DNA of 19,654 nt from an uncultured Spirochaetales bacterium (GTDB taxonomy: Bacteria > Spirochaetota > Spirochaetia > Sphaerochaetales > Sphaerochaetaceae): NCBI GenBank assembly GCA_949292445.1, contig CASEZU010000030.1:1-19654 (forward strand), given 5' to 3'. Below, piece after piece: positions 6,599 to 12,786 of this stretch. The notes under the pieces were generated by a model. It saw only the letters and a list, made by a program, of their open reading frames with translations, ran no database searches and was not told the origin of the DNA. Both the position numbers and the translations under genes were made by a program. Numbering within the stretch: position 1 is the stretch's first letter; each line of letters begins with the position of its first letter.

Positions 6599-7561
6599 TT
6601 ATTTCACAAGGTGCACAGCGAAGCCGCCGATCTCCTCGTTGAGATAGCAGACCTTGATCTTGCCTTTGGCATCGCGCTTTACAGTCTCCTCATTGACTGT
6701 AAATCCCTTGTCCTTGAGGAAGTAGATAGCTCTCTCGATGTCATTGCACTTGATTGCGAGATGGCCGTTCTTTCCGAGGTAATTCGTCTTCATGAGCTCG
6801 ATGTCCTTGTTCATGAAGATTGAGGAATTGCCGTTGTTGATCTCCATTCCGAACTTTGCGAACTCGTCAGCTGCTCCGGCTGCCGCCTTCTCGTCAGGGA
6901 GGTTAATTCCGACATGTGTGAGCGTGAAGCCCTGGAGCTTGATCCTCGCTTCCTTGCAGAGGCGTGTGATCTCATCCCACTTCTCTCCGTTGATGAGGTC
7001 TGCCTTGACCATCCATGAGCCGCCGATCGCAAGCACGTTGGAAGCCTTTGCATAGTCGGGGAGGTTGTTGATGTTGATTCCTCCTGTTGTCATGAATCTC
7101 ACCTGTGAGAACGGGCCGGAGAAGTCCTTGAGCATTGCGACTCCGCCGGAAGCCTCAGCCGGGAAGAACTTGAGCACGTCAAGGCCGAGCGAAAGGCCGA
7201 GCTCGATCTCGGAAGGAGTGCATACGCCGGGGACTACCGGGATATTGTGAGAGAGGCACCACTTCACCGTCTCTGCGTTGAGTCCTGCTGATACGATGAA
7301 CTTGGCTCCTGCGGCCACTGCCTTCTCAGCAAGCTGCGGATTGATGACCGTTCCTGCTCCGACGAGCATCTCAGGATAAGCCTTGGATACCCTCTTGATC
7401 GCCTCTTCGGCCGCATCTGTGCGGAATGTGATCTCTGCGCAGGGGATGCCTCCGTCGATAAGCGCTTTCGCGAGAGGAACTGCCTTCTCTGCGTCGTCGA
7501 TCTTCACTACCGGTACGAGGCCGATATCATGGAATGTGGTAAAAAGCTCTTCTTTTGTCAT
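6599..7561 (-). CDS. kdgA: KDPG aldolase fused to a C-terminal VOC-like domain (320 aa)
   Basis: Residues 1-210 are a KDPG/KHG aldolase, which splits 2-keto-3-deoxy-6-phosphogluconate to pyruvate and glyceraldehyde-3-phosphate, the last step of hexuronate catabolism. Motifs: AEITFRTD at 42-49 with E43 and R47, VGAGTVIN at 67-74, VVPGVCTPSE at 109-118 and LKFFPAEASGG at 130-140 with Schiff-base K131. Plain enzymes are about 205-215 aa. Residues 211-320 look like a vicinal-oxygen-chelate (glyoxalase) module: LTHVGIN (H216), IELMKT (E255), GHLAIKC (H267) and FAVHLVK (H317) are spaced like the four metal ligands of that fold. The start has AAAAGGAG nine bases upstream. It is divergent from kdgK with an operator between them. 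The aldolase call is firm; the VOC assignment is by eye. Confidence 0.93.
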   Translation of the reverse strand: MTKEELFTTFHDIGLVPVVKIDDAEKAVPLAKALIDGGIPCAEITFRTDAAEEAIKRVSKAYPEMLVGAGTVINPQLAEKAVAAGAKFIVSAGLNAETVKWCLSHNIPVVPGVCTPSEIELGLSLGLDVLKFFPAEASGGVAMLKDFSGPFSQVRFMTTGGININNLPDYAKASNVLAIGGSWMVKADLINGEKWDEITRLCKEARIKLQGFTLTHVGINLPDEKAAAGAADEFAKFGMEINNGNSSIFMNKDIELMKTNYLGKNGHLAIKCNDIERAIYFLKDKGFTVNEETVKRDAKGKIKVCYLNEEIGGFAVHLVK

Positions 7562-7593
7562 TTCGCTCTCCTTTTCCTGTTATCCTGTCAGGG

Positions 7594-7622
7594 ATTGTAT
7601 CATACAGCCCCCTGAAATGGAA
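7594..7622 (-). promoter_or_regulatory. kdgA promoter
   Basis: On the minus strand an extended -10, TG-A-TACAAT, has its hexamer at plus positions 7594-7599. A weak -35 (TTCCAT, 7617-7622) stands 17 bases upstream and overlaps the 7619-7631 palindrome, so a repressor there would block it. Confidence 0.55.
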
Positions 7623-7631
7623 CATTGTTCC
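7619..7631. promoter_or_regulatory. KdgR-like palindromic operator between kdgA and kdgK
   Basis: GGAACATTGTTCC is a perfect 6-1-6 inverted repeat. It overlaps the kdgA -35 and lies 10 bases upstream of the kdgK -35. It resembles the KdgR box of pectin-degrading enterobacteria (TGAAACA-TGTTTCA type, from memory). It agrees at 10 of 13 positions with the palindrome at 18178-18190, with a symmetric G/C to A/T swap at positions 2 and 12. The likely binder is the IclR-family protein at 12006-12785. Confidence 0.65.
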
Positions 7632-7641
7632 GATCCTAAAC

Positions 7642-7719
7642 TTGACCGCTGTGCCGTGTGCCTATACAATGTCACCAGCTACACTATAATAACCTATGAT
7701 ATCATTATCGGATAGGAGG
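7642..7719 (+). promoter_or_regulatory. kdgK promoter, leader and ribosome binding site
   Basis: TTGACC at 7642-7647, a 17-bp spacer and TACAAT at 7665-7670 form a strong promoter. A second TATAAT at 7685-7690 has no good -35. The leader contains the palindrome ATGATATCAT at 7696-7705 and AGGAGG at 7714-7719, which sits in a small stem (TAGGA with TCCTA) just before the ATG at 7727. Confidence 0.75.
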
Positions 7720-7726
7720 TTCCTAC

Positions 7727-8761
7727 ATGTCCAAGAAATATGTGACTTTCGGTGAAATCATGCTCCGCCTGAGAAGCCAGGAGCTTTATCGTCTTTTCCA
7801 GACACCGTCGCTCGAGGCGACTTTCGGCGGCGGAGAGGCCAATGTTGCTGTATCCCTCTCGATCTTCGGCGAGGATGCCAAGTTTGTTACGGCTCTTCCT
7901 GACAATGCCGTAGGTGAGGCTGCAGAGCGCGAGCTTCTCAAGTATGGCGTCGACACATCAGCCATCAACAAGGTGAAGGGCGGAAGGCTCGGTATCTATT
8001 TTCTTGAGACAGGTGCGAACCAGAGGCCGTCTCTCGTTGTCTATGACCGCAGCGGTTCTGCGATCGCAGAGGCAAAGCCGGCAGATTTCGATTTCGATGC
8101 GATCATGAAGGATGCCTGCTGGTTCCATACCACAGGAATCACTCCGGCTATCAGCCAGGGAGCTGCCGACTGCGCTCTCGAGGCCATGAAGGCTGCAAAG
8201 AAGGCTGGAGCTACAGTTTCCATCGACCTCAATTACCGCAAGAAGCTCTGGAATTACGGCAAGAAGGCTCCAGAGGTGATGAGAGAGCTCGTGAAGTATG
8301 CTGATGTCGTCATCGCAAACGAGGAGGATATCCAGAAGTGTCTCGGAATCGAGGCTGACAGCGACGTCACAAAGGGCGAGCTTGATACCAAGGTCTACGA
8401 GGAGCTTGCAGCAAAGGTCAAGGAGCAGTTCTCCAACGTTTCCGTCGTTGCCATCACTCTCCGCGAGTCGAAGAGCGCGGATCACAACGGATGGTCAGCA
8501 GCTCTCTCCGGAAAGACAGGTTTCTATCTTTCCAGACACTATGAGATCACGGATATTGTCGACAGAGTCGGCGGCGGTGACTCATTCGCAGCCGGCATCA
8601 TCTATGCTCTTTCGCACTTCGATGATGAGCAGTATGCAATCAACTTCGCTGTTGCTTCATCCTGCCTCAAGCACTCCATCAGCGGAGACTTCAACCTCTC
8701 ACGTCTTTCTGAGGTCAAGGCTCTCTGTGAGGGAGACGGATCAGGACGCGTCCAGCGCTGA
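7727..8761 (+). CDS. kdgK: 2-keto-3-deoxygluconate kinase, PfkB family (344 aa)
   Basis: KdgK uses ATP to phosphorylate 2-keto-3-deoxygluconate to KDPG, feeding the aldolase encoded divergently next to it. The sequence is a PfkB/ribokinase-fold sugar kinase: substrate-side signature FGGGEANVAVSLSIFG at 33-48, VYDRSGSA at 105-112 with R108 as in KDG kinases, SIDLNYRKKLW at 165-175, and the C-terminal signature DRVGGGDSFAAGI at 279-291 with catalytic base D285. At 344 aa it is somewhat longer than E. coli KdgK (about 310). The ATG has a strong AGGAGG site. Transcription is monocistronic, with its own promoter and the terminator at 8784-8818. Context with uxaA, uxaB, uxaC and kdgA makes the substrate assignment secure. 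Confidence 0.94.
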   Translation: MSKKYVTFGEIMLRLRSQELYRLFQTPSLEATFGGGEANVAVSLSIFGEDAKFVTALPDNAVGEAAERELLKYGVDTSAINKVKGGRLGIYFLETGANQRPSLVVYDRSGSAIAEAKPADFDFDAIMKDACWFHTTGITPAISQGAADCALEAMKAAKKAGATVSIDLNYRKKLWNYGKKAPEVMRELVKYADVVIANEEDIQKCLGIEADSDVTKGELDTKVYEELAAKVKEQFSNVSVVAITLRESKSADHNGWSAALSGKTGFYLSRHYEITDIVDRVGGGDSFAAGIIYALSHFDDEQYAINFAVASSCLKHSISGDFNLSRLSEVKALCEGDGSGRVQR

Positions 8762-8783
8762 GTCAAGCTGTTCTTGCTTTGAA

Positions 8784-8818
8784 AACCGGCGGGTTCATTT
8801 TGAGCCTGCTGGTTTTTT
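8784..8818 (+). terminator. Intrinsic terminator of kdgK
   Basis: A long stem, AACCGGCGGGTTC paired with GAGCCTGCTGGTT through three G-U pairs, with a five-base loop, is followed by six T at 8813-8818. It lies 22 bases after the kdgK stop codon. Confidence 0.85.
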
Positions 8819-9003
8819 GATGCCATAATATCCATGTTTTCCGCTTTCAGTGCCTGTTTTCATACAGCAGGTATGTGCCTGCGCATATTCAGATTTTCAT
8901 TGTTTATTGCCAGGTTTTCTGCGTTTTATATTATTTTATAGACTAAAAATTTCCACATACTTAATTTAATGTACAGAAATATTAACAAAATTCACTAAAA
9001 AGT
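8819..9003. other. AT-rich intergenic stretch upstream of the purine permease
   Basis: No gene is seen here. Bases about 8918-9003 are strikingly AT-rich compared with the rest of the window, made of A and T runs, and end exactly at the permease -35. This looks like an UP-element-type promoter upstream region. A small hairpin at 8867-8882 has no T-run. No purine riboswitch core was found. Confidence 0.45.
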
Positions 9004-9032
9004 TTGCCACCTTGCGGATATCAGAATATACT
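9004..9032 (+). promoter_or_regulatory. Promoter of the purine permease gene
   Basis: TTGCCA at 9004-9009, a 17-bp spacer and TATACT at 9027-9032 make a good promoter. The transcript would start near 9039, leaving an approximately 80-base, GC-rich leader before the ATG at 9119. Confidence 0.7.
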
Positions 9033-9118
9033 GGACTTGGTTACTGTGGATGGGATGGACACCCGGAATAGTCCCGGCCCTCCGTTCCGCCCCTTCACAT
9101 CTGTGTAAAGGAGGAGAT

Positions 9119-10486
9119 ATGAAGGATTACTTTAATCTTGCTGAGAAGAACACCAGCGTAAGGACAGAGATCGTCGCTGGTCTTACCACGTTCTTCACGA
9201 TGGCTTACATCATTTTCGTCAATCCGAATATGTTGGCCGAAACCGGCATGAGCTGGCACGGAGTATTCGTCGCGACCTGTCTTGCCGCAGCTGTAGGTAC
9301 TCTCATCATGGCGCTTGTCGCCAACGTCCCGTATGCGGTAGCTCCGGGTATGGGCCTGAACGCCCTCTTTACATACACGATCTGTATGGCTGGCGGCTTC
9401 GCGTGGCAGGAGGCTCTTGCAATGGTATTCATCTGCGGCCTCATCAATATCGTCATAACTGTCACGAAGCTGAGGAAGGCCATCGTTAAGTGTATTCCGG
9501 AAAGCCTGCAGAATGCCATCGGCGGAGGTATCGGCCTCTTTATCGCATATCTCGGCATGAACAACGCAGGGCTTATTTCCTTCACAGGAGCCTATCCCAG
9601 CGTGACACCGGGCATGCAGCCGTTCAATGCTCCTCATCTTGTCCTTGCTGTCATCGGACTTCTGATCATAGTCATCCTTATGGTAATGCAGGTGAAGGGA
9701 GCCATGCTCATCGGTATCATAGCCACGACAATAATCGGTATTCCTCTTGGCGTTACCCAGCTTCCTGCGACTATTTTCTCCGGCAGTGAGACTGTACAGG
9801 GATTCAGGGATGTGGCCTTCAGTTTCTTCGGCAATCCCGGATTCGGTTCACTCTTCTCAGATGTTTCCAAGATTCCGTTTGTCATCGTGACGATCTTCTC
9901 AATGTGTCTCTCCGATACATTCGATTCAATCGGAACATTCATCGGAACAGGACGCAAGAGCCACATCTTCGATGAAGAGGATGAGAAGGCTCTCGAGGGC
10001 TCCGGATTCAAGAGCCGCCTTGACAAGGCCCTTGTTGCTGACAGCTTCGCTACCAGCATCGGCGCTCTCTTAGGAACAAGCAATGCGACGACATTCGTCG
10101 AAAGCTCTGCTGGTATTGCAGCAGGCGGACGCACTGGTCTTACCAGCCTTGTCACAGCCATCATGTTCCTGATCTGTCTTCCGTTCTCAGGACTTATAGG
10201 AATGGTTCCTTCCGCAGCTACTTCACCGGCTCTCATCGTCGTAGGTATTCTCATGGTTGAGCCGTTTGCGGAAATCAACTGGAAGGATCTCAGAGAGGCT
10301 GTACCGGCATTCTTCACCGTTGCTGTGATGAGCTTCACATATGGAATCACAAACGGTATTGCAGCAGGCTTCATTATGTACTGCATCACAAAAATCTGCA
10401 CAAAGAAGGCACGCGACATACATCCGATCATCGCAGTCGCTTCTGTCCTGTTTGTCATTGATTTCATTCTCAAGGCTACAGCTTAA
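9119..10486 (+). CDS. AzgA/PbuG-type purine (adenine/guanine/hypoxanthine) permease (455 aa)
   Basis: This is an inner-membrane nucleobase transporter, probably a proton symporter, of the AzgA group of NCS2 permeases (PbuG in Bacillus; GhxP and AdeP in E. coli). It shows the family opening VRTEIVAGLTTFFTMAYIIF (14-33), VAPGMGLNA at 74-82, ESLQNAIGGGIGLFIA (128-143), FDSIGTFIGTG at 268-278, and the diagnostic TTFVESSAGIAAGGRTG at 324-340. Many hydrophobic segments fill the remainder, as expected for 12-14 transmembrane helices. The ATG at 9119 follows AAAGGAGGAG. An in-frame ATG at 9050 would add 23 unrelated polar residues and has no ribosome binding site. The gene has its own promoter and terminator, so it is separate from the pectin genes. 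Which base it prefers cannot be told. Confidence 0.93.
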   Translation: MKDYFNLAEKNTSVRTEIVAGLTTFFTMAYIIFVNPNMLAETGMSWHGVFVATCLAAAVGTLIMALVANVPYAVAPGMGLNALFTYTICMAGGFAWQEALAMVFICGLINIVITVTKLRKAIVKCIPESLQNAIGGGIGLFIAYLGMNNAGLISFTGAYPSVTPGMQPFNAPHLVLAVIGLLIIVILMVMQVKGAMLIGIIATTIIGIPLGVTQLPATIFSGSETVQGFRDVAFSFFGNPGFGSLFSDVSKIPFVIVTIFSMCLSDTFDSIGTFIGTGRKSHIFDEEDEKALEGSGFKSRLDKALVADSFATSIGALLGTSNATTFVESSAGIAAGGRTGLTSLVTAIMFLICLPFSGLIGMVPSAATSPALIVVGILMVEPFAEINWKDLREAVPAFFTVAVMSFTYGITNGIAAGFIMYCITKICTKKARDIHPIIAVASVLFVIDFILKATA

Positions 10487-10507
10487 ACATAGCTGCGGTA
10501 TCTGTTG

Positions 10508-10513
10508 TATAAT
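10508..10513 (+). promoter_or_regulatory. Possible -10 element of the CE12/acyltransferase pair
   Basis: A perfect TATAAT lies at 10508-10513 between the permease stop and its terminator hairpin. No convincing -35 is seen. A transcript would start near 10520, inside the first arm of the terminator stem. Confidence 0.35.
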
Positions 10514-10517
10514 CTGG

Positions 10518-10546
10518 CCGGAGGCAGTACACCTCCGGTCTTTTTT
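10518..10546 (+). terminator. Intrinsic terminator of the purine permease gene
   Basis: CCGGAGG at 10518-10524 pairs exactly with CCTCCGG at 10532-10538 across a seven-base loop, followed by TCTTTTTT. It stands 31 bases after the permease stop and only 14 bases before the next gene's ATG. Confidence 0.85.
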
Positions 10547-10559
10547 CAGGGGAGGAGTT

Positions 10560-11228
10560 ATGAATACCATGTTCATCCTTGGCGATTCCACAGCAGCTGC
10601 AAAGGAAGAGTCTTGCCGTCCGGAGACAGGCTGGGGAGAGGTTTTCGGCAAGTACCTGCGTCAGGGATGGCGCCTTATCAATATGGCTGTGAACGGAATG
10701 TCGACAAAGACTGTGCTTTCTTCCGGAGTATTCGGAAGAGCTCTTTCTCTGGCATCTTCTGGTGATGTCGCCCTGATACAGTTCGGCCATAACGATGAGA
10801 AACTTGATGACAGTGAAAGAGGAGCGGATGCTTGGCACGCCTATATTGTGAATCTGATCTACATGGTGGAGAAATTCAGGGAGAAGGGTGTCAGATCCGT
10901 GCTTATAACATCGATAGCACGCCGCCGTTTCATTGATGGAATTCTTGTGGACACTCATGGTGACTGGCCTGCTGCTATGAAGGCCGCTGCAGAGAAAGCT
11001 GGGGTTGAGTGCATAGATCTTACGATTCCGACGATGGTCGGCATAGCTATGAAAGGCGATGATGGTTCCAAGGAATATTTCATGAATTTTGCTCCCGGCT
11101 TGTATGATAATTACCCTGATGGCAAAGAGGATGACACTCACCTGCGTCCCGCTGGAGCTGAATGGGTTGCTGGTCTTCTGCATGACAGGCTCCTCGATAC
11201 TGCCGCCGGCCAGGATGCTTTGCTATGA
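10560..11228 (+). CDS. CE12-type rhamnogalacturonan acetylesterase-like SGNH hydrolase (222 aa)
   Basis: Enzymes of this group remove acetyl groups from rhamnogalacturonan or related pectic sugars. Visible blocks: FILGDSTAA with nucleophile S10 (block I), NMAVNGMSTKT with N45-G46 (block II), VALIQFGHND with N78 (block III), SIARRRF at 118-124, and DDTHLRPAGA with D191 and H194 (block V). GDSTAA, FGHND and DDTHL-PAGA are characteristic of CE12 rather than of general GDSL lipases. No signal peptide is present, so it would work in the cytoplasm on imported oligosaccharides, like the GH28 enzyme. I chose the ATG at 10560 because GGGGAGGAG precedes it and the protein then begins at block I; a reading from 10341 would overlap the permease gene. 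The 3' end overlaps the next gene by four bases. Confidence 0.88.
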   Translation: MNTMFILGDSTAAAKEESCRPETGWGEVFGKYLRQGWRLINMAVNGMSTKTVLSSGVFGRALSLASSGDVALIQFGHNDEKLDDSERGADAWHAYIVNLIYMVEKFREKGVRSVLITSIARRRFIDGILVDTHGDWPAAMKAAAEKAGVECIDLTIPTMVGIAMKGDDGSKEYFMNFAPGLYDNYPDGKEDDTHLRPAGAEWVAGLLHDRLLDTAAGQDALL

Positions 11229-11875
11229 ATCTTGCATATGAGCTCTTCGAACCGGGCCATACAGCCGCCTGGGATTATCTTGTTTCTTTCTCACAGCTTC
11301 ATGAGGCTCTCTCAGGCATTCATGATTTCATTCTCTCCTCTGTCAAGCATGGTTTCGTCGAGATAGGAGAAAACATATGGGCCGCTCCTGATGCCATGAT
11401 AGCTCCGACAGCATGTATTTATGGACCGTGTCTGATCGGGTCAGGTACGGAGATAAGGCACGGTGCGTTCATCCGCGGCGATGCGGTGATTGGAGCCGGA
11501 GCTGTCATAGGTAATTCCTGTGAGATAAAGAACGCCATCATTTCAGATGGAGCTGAAGTGCCTCATTTCAATTATGTCGGAGACAGTATTCTTGGCTGGA
11601 AAGCCCATATGGGGGCTGGCTCGATCACTTCAAATGTGCGTTCCGACAAGAGGAATGTTGTCCTGCACCTTCCTGATGGAGATGTTGATACAGGACGGAT
11701 GAAGGTAGGGGCTTTCCTTGGTGACAGGGCAGAGATAGGGTGCAACGCAGTCCTTAACCCGGGCACCGTGATCGGAAAGGATTCAATGATTTATCCCCTC
11801 TCAATGGTGAGGGGATATGTGCAATCCCGTATGGTGTATAAGAAAAGAGGGGACGTTATAGACAGACATTTTTGA
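11225..11875 (+). CDS. GlmU-like left-handed beta-helix acyltransferase (216 aa)
   Basis: Residues about 45-200 are hexapeptide repeats of the left-handed beta-helix fold. IKNAIISDGAEVPHFNYVGDSILG (about 101-124) followed by MGAGSITSNV resembles the acetyltransferase half of GlmU, with H114 in the place of the catalytic His (E. coli His363). No pyrophosphorylase domain is present; residues 1-44 form a helical lead. Homologues of this kind are often annotated as UDP-N-acetylglucosamine diphosphorylase, but that half is absent, so an acetyl- or acyl-CoA dependent transferase, or a sugar-nucleotide binding protein, is more likely. The ATGA overlap with the CE12 gene means tight translational coupling. 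The acceptor is unknown. Confidence 0.8.
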   Translation: MNLAYELFEPGHTAAWDYLVSFSQLHEALSGIHDFILSSVKHGFVEIGENIWAAPDAMIAPTACIYGPCLIGSGTEIRHGAFIRGDAVIGAGAVIGNSCEIKNAIISDGAEVPHFNYVGDSILGWKAHMGAGSITSNVRSDKRNVVLHLPDGDVDTGRMKVGAFLGDRAEIGCNAVLNPGTVIGKDSMIYPLSMVRGYVQSRMVYKKRGDVIDRHF

Positions 11876-11893
11876 GCCCATTTTATATCAAAC

Positions 11894-12002
11894 TGCCCCA
11901 AAATGCCGGATTGCATGTTCCTTAAGTGCCCAAATATACGGTTTTTACGGGTGCTTTACTGCCCAAAATCATGGGAAAGTGCTGGGCTGAAATGCCCAGA
12001 TT
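11894..12002. repeat. Four TGCCC-box repeats at exact 33-bp spacing
   Basis: TGCCC followed by an A-rich tail begins at 11894, 11927, 11960 and 11993, always 33 bp apart. The tails are cAAAAT, AAATAT, AAAATC and AGATT. Between copies the sequence differs, apart from GGATTGCATGTTCC near 11907 and AGATTGCATTATTCC near 11998. All lie between the convergent acyltransferase and IclR genes. CTGGGC/GCCCAG at 11982-11999 can form a hairpin, but no T-run follows on either strand. No clear terminator was found here. Confidence 0.5.
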
Positions 12003-12005
12003 GCA

Positions 12006-12785
12006 TTATTCCTGCGGAATATATCCTAGTACTCTCGATAACTCTCCGGTCGTCTCCCTGATCCTCTCCGCGATTTCCTGGAAGCTGTCCTGATTGAAGC
12101 GGAAGATCGGCCAGGATACAGACATCGCGGCGATTGTGCGGCCTGTGTAATCCCTTACGGGAGCTCCGATACAGAAGACATTCTCCTCGTGCTCCTCGTC
12201 ATCAATGGCCCAGCCCCTTGTTCTCGTCCTTTCAAGTTCCTCAAGAAGGGCCTGATGCGTTCTGATTGATTTGGGTGTGAACGGTTTGAGCGGGTTGGTC
12301 CTGAAATAGTTCTCAATATCCTGCTCGCTCATATCGGCAAGGAATATCTTGCCGATGGCCGTGCAGTAAAGAGGTATCACCTTGCCGACTCTGGAGTACA
12401 TCCTGAGTGTGTAGCTGGATTCCTCCTTCAGAACATATACGGCATTGTTCCCTTCGAGGATTCCCATGTGAACTGTTTCTCCCAGTTCCTGACAGAGCTT
12501 CTTCGCGAAGGGTTTTGCCGTATTGATCAGATCCATGTGCTTGAGCGATCTGGAGCCGACTGAAAACATCTTCAGCGTCAGATGATACATGTCGGCCCCG
12601 TCGCGGTACACATAGCCAAGACTTGTGAGCGTGGAGAGAAAACGCAGAAGCGTCGCCTTCGGGAGCTCCGTTGTCCTGGAAAGGCTTTCCAGGTTTATTC
12701 CCTCGACTTCCGAAAGTGCCTCAAGTATCGAGATTGTGCGCATTACTGCGCTCATCTGCTTCTCGTCTTCTCTTCCTTTCGTCAT
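12006..12785 (-). CDS. IclR-family transcriptional regulator, probable uronate regulator (259 aa)
   Basis: IclR-type proteins are cytoplasmic dimers that bind short palindromes and respond to small acids; KdgR of enterobacteria, which senses KDG, is a member. Residues about 12-62 form the winged helix-turn-helix (INLESLSRTTELPKATLLRF at 30-49 carries the helix-turn-helix). Residues about 80-255 are the effector domain with the family pattern: TVHMGIL at 104-110, VGKVIPLYCTAIGKIFLA at 133-150, and RGWAIDDEEHEENVFCIGAP at 190-209. The ATG at 12785 is one base after the uxaC stop, with GAGGG just upstream; a longer reading from 13028 would run through uxaC. It is the last gene of the transporter-uxaB-uxaA-uxaC operon. 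Two KdgR-like palindromes at 7619 and 18178 are its likely targets, so it may control its own operon and kdgA/kdgK. Confidence 0.93.
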   Translation of the reverse strand: MTKGREDEKQMSAVMRTISILEALSEVEGINLESLSRTTELPKATLLRFLSTLTSLGYVYRDGADMYHLTLKMFSVGSRSLKHMDLINTAKPFAKKLCQELGETVHMGILEGNNAVYVLKEESSYTLRMYSRVGKVIPLYCTAIGKIFLADMSEQDIENYFRTNPLKPFTPKSIRTHQALLEELERTRTRGWAIDDEEHEENVFCIGAPVRDYTGRTIAAMSVSWPIFRFNQDSFQEIAERIRETTGELSRVLGYIPQE

Positions 12786-12786
12786 C

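Noticed and set aside
8867..8882. Hairpin GCAGG/CCTGC after kdgK
   Set aside because: Only five base pairs and no T-run; the strong terminator at 8784-8818 already explains the end of the transcript.
9033..9118. Possible purine riboswitch upstream of the purine permease
   Set aside because: The conserved TATA...ATATGG and GTTTCTACC core of the purine riboswitch is not present, and the leader shows only short, unconvincing stems.
9634..10473. Long open frame antisense to the purine permease
   Set aside because: It is a shadow of a real membrane protein gene; its product has no coherent motif and no ribosome binding site, while the plus-strand protein matches the AzgA/PbuG family along its whole length.
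10341..10559. Longer N-terminus for the CE12 esterase
   Set aside because: It would run through the permease 3' end and its terminator; the ATG at 10560 has a strong ribosome binding site and starts at block I.
11982..11999. Hairpin CTGGGC/GCCCAG as a terminator for the convergent genes
   Set aside because: The stem is perfect but no T-run follows on either strand; it is more simply part of the TGCCC repeat pattern.
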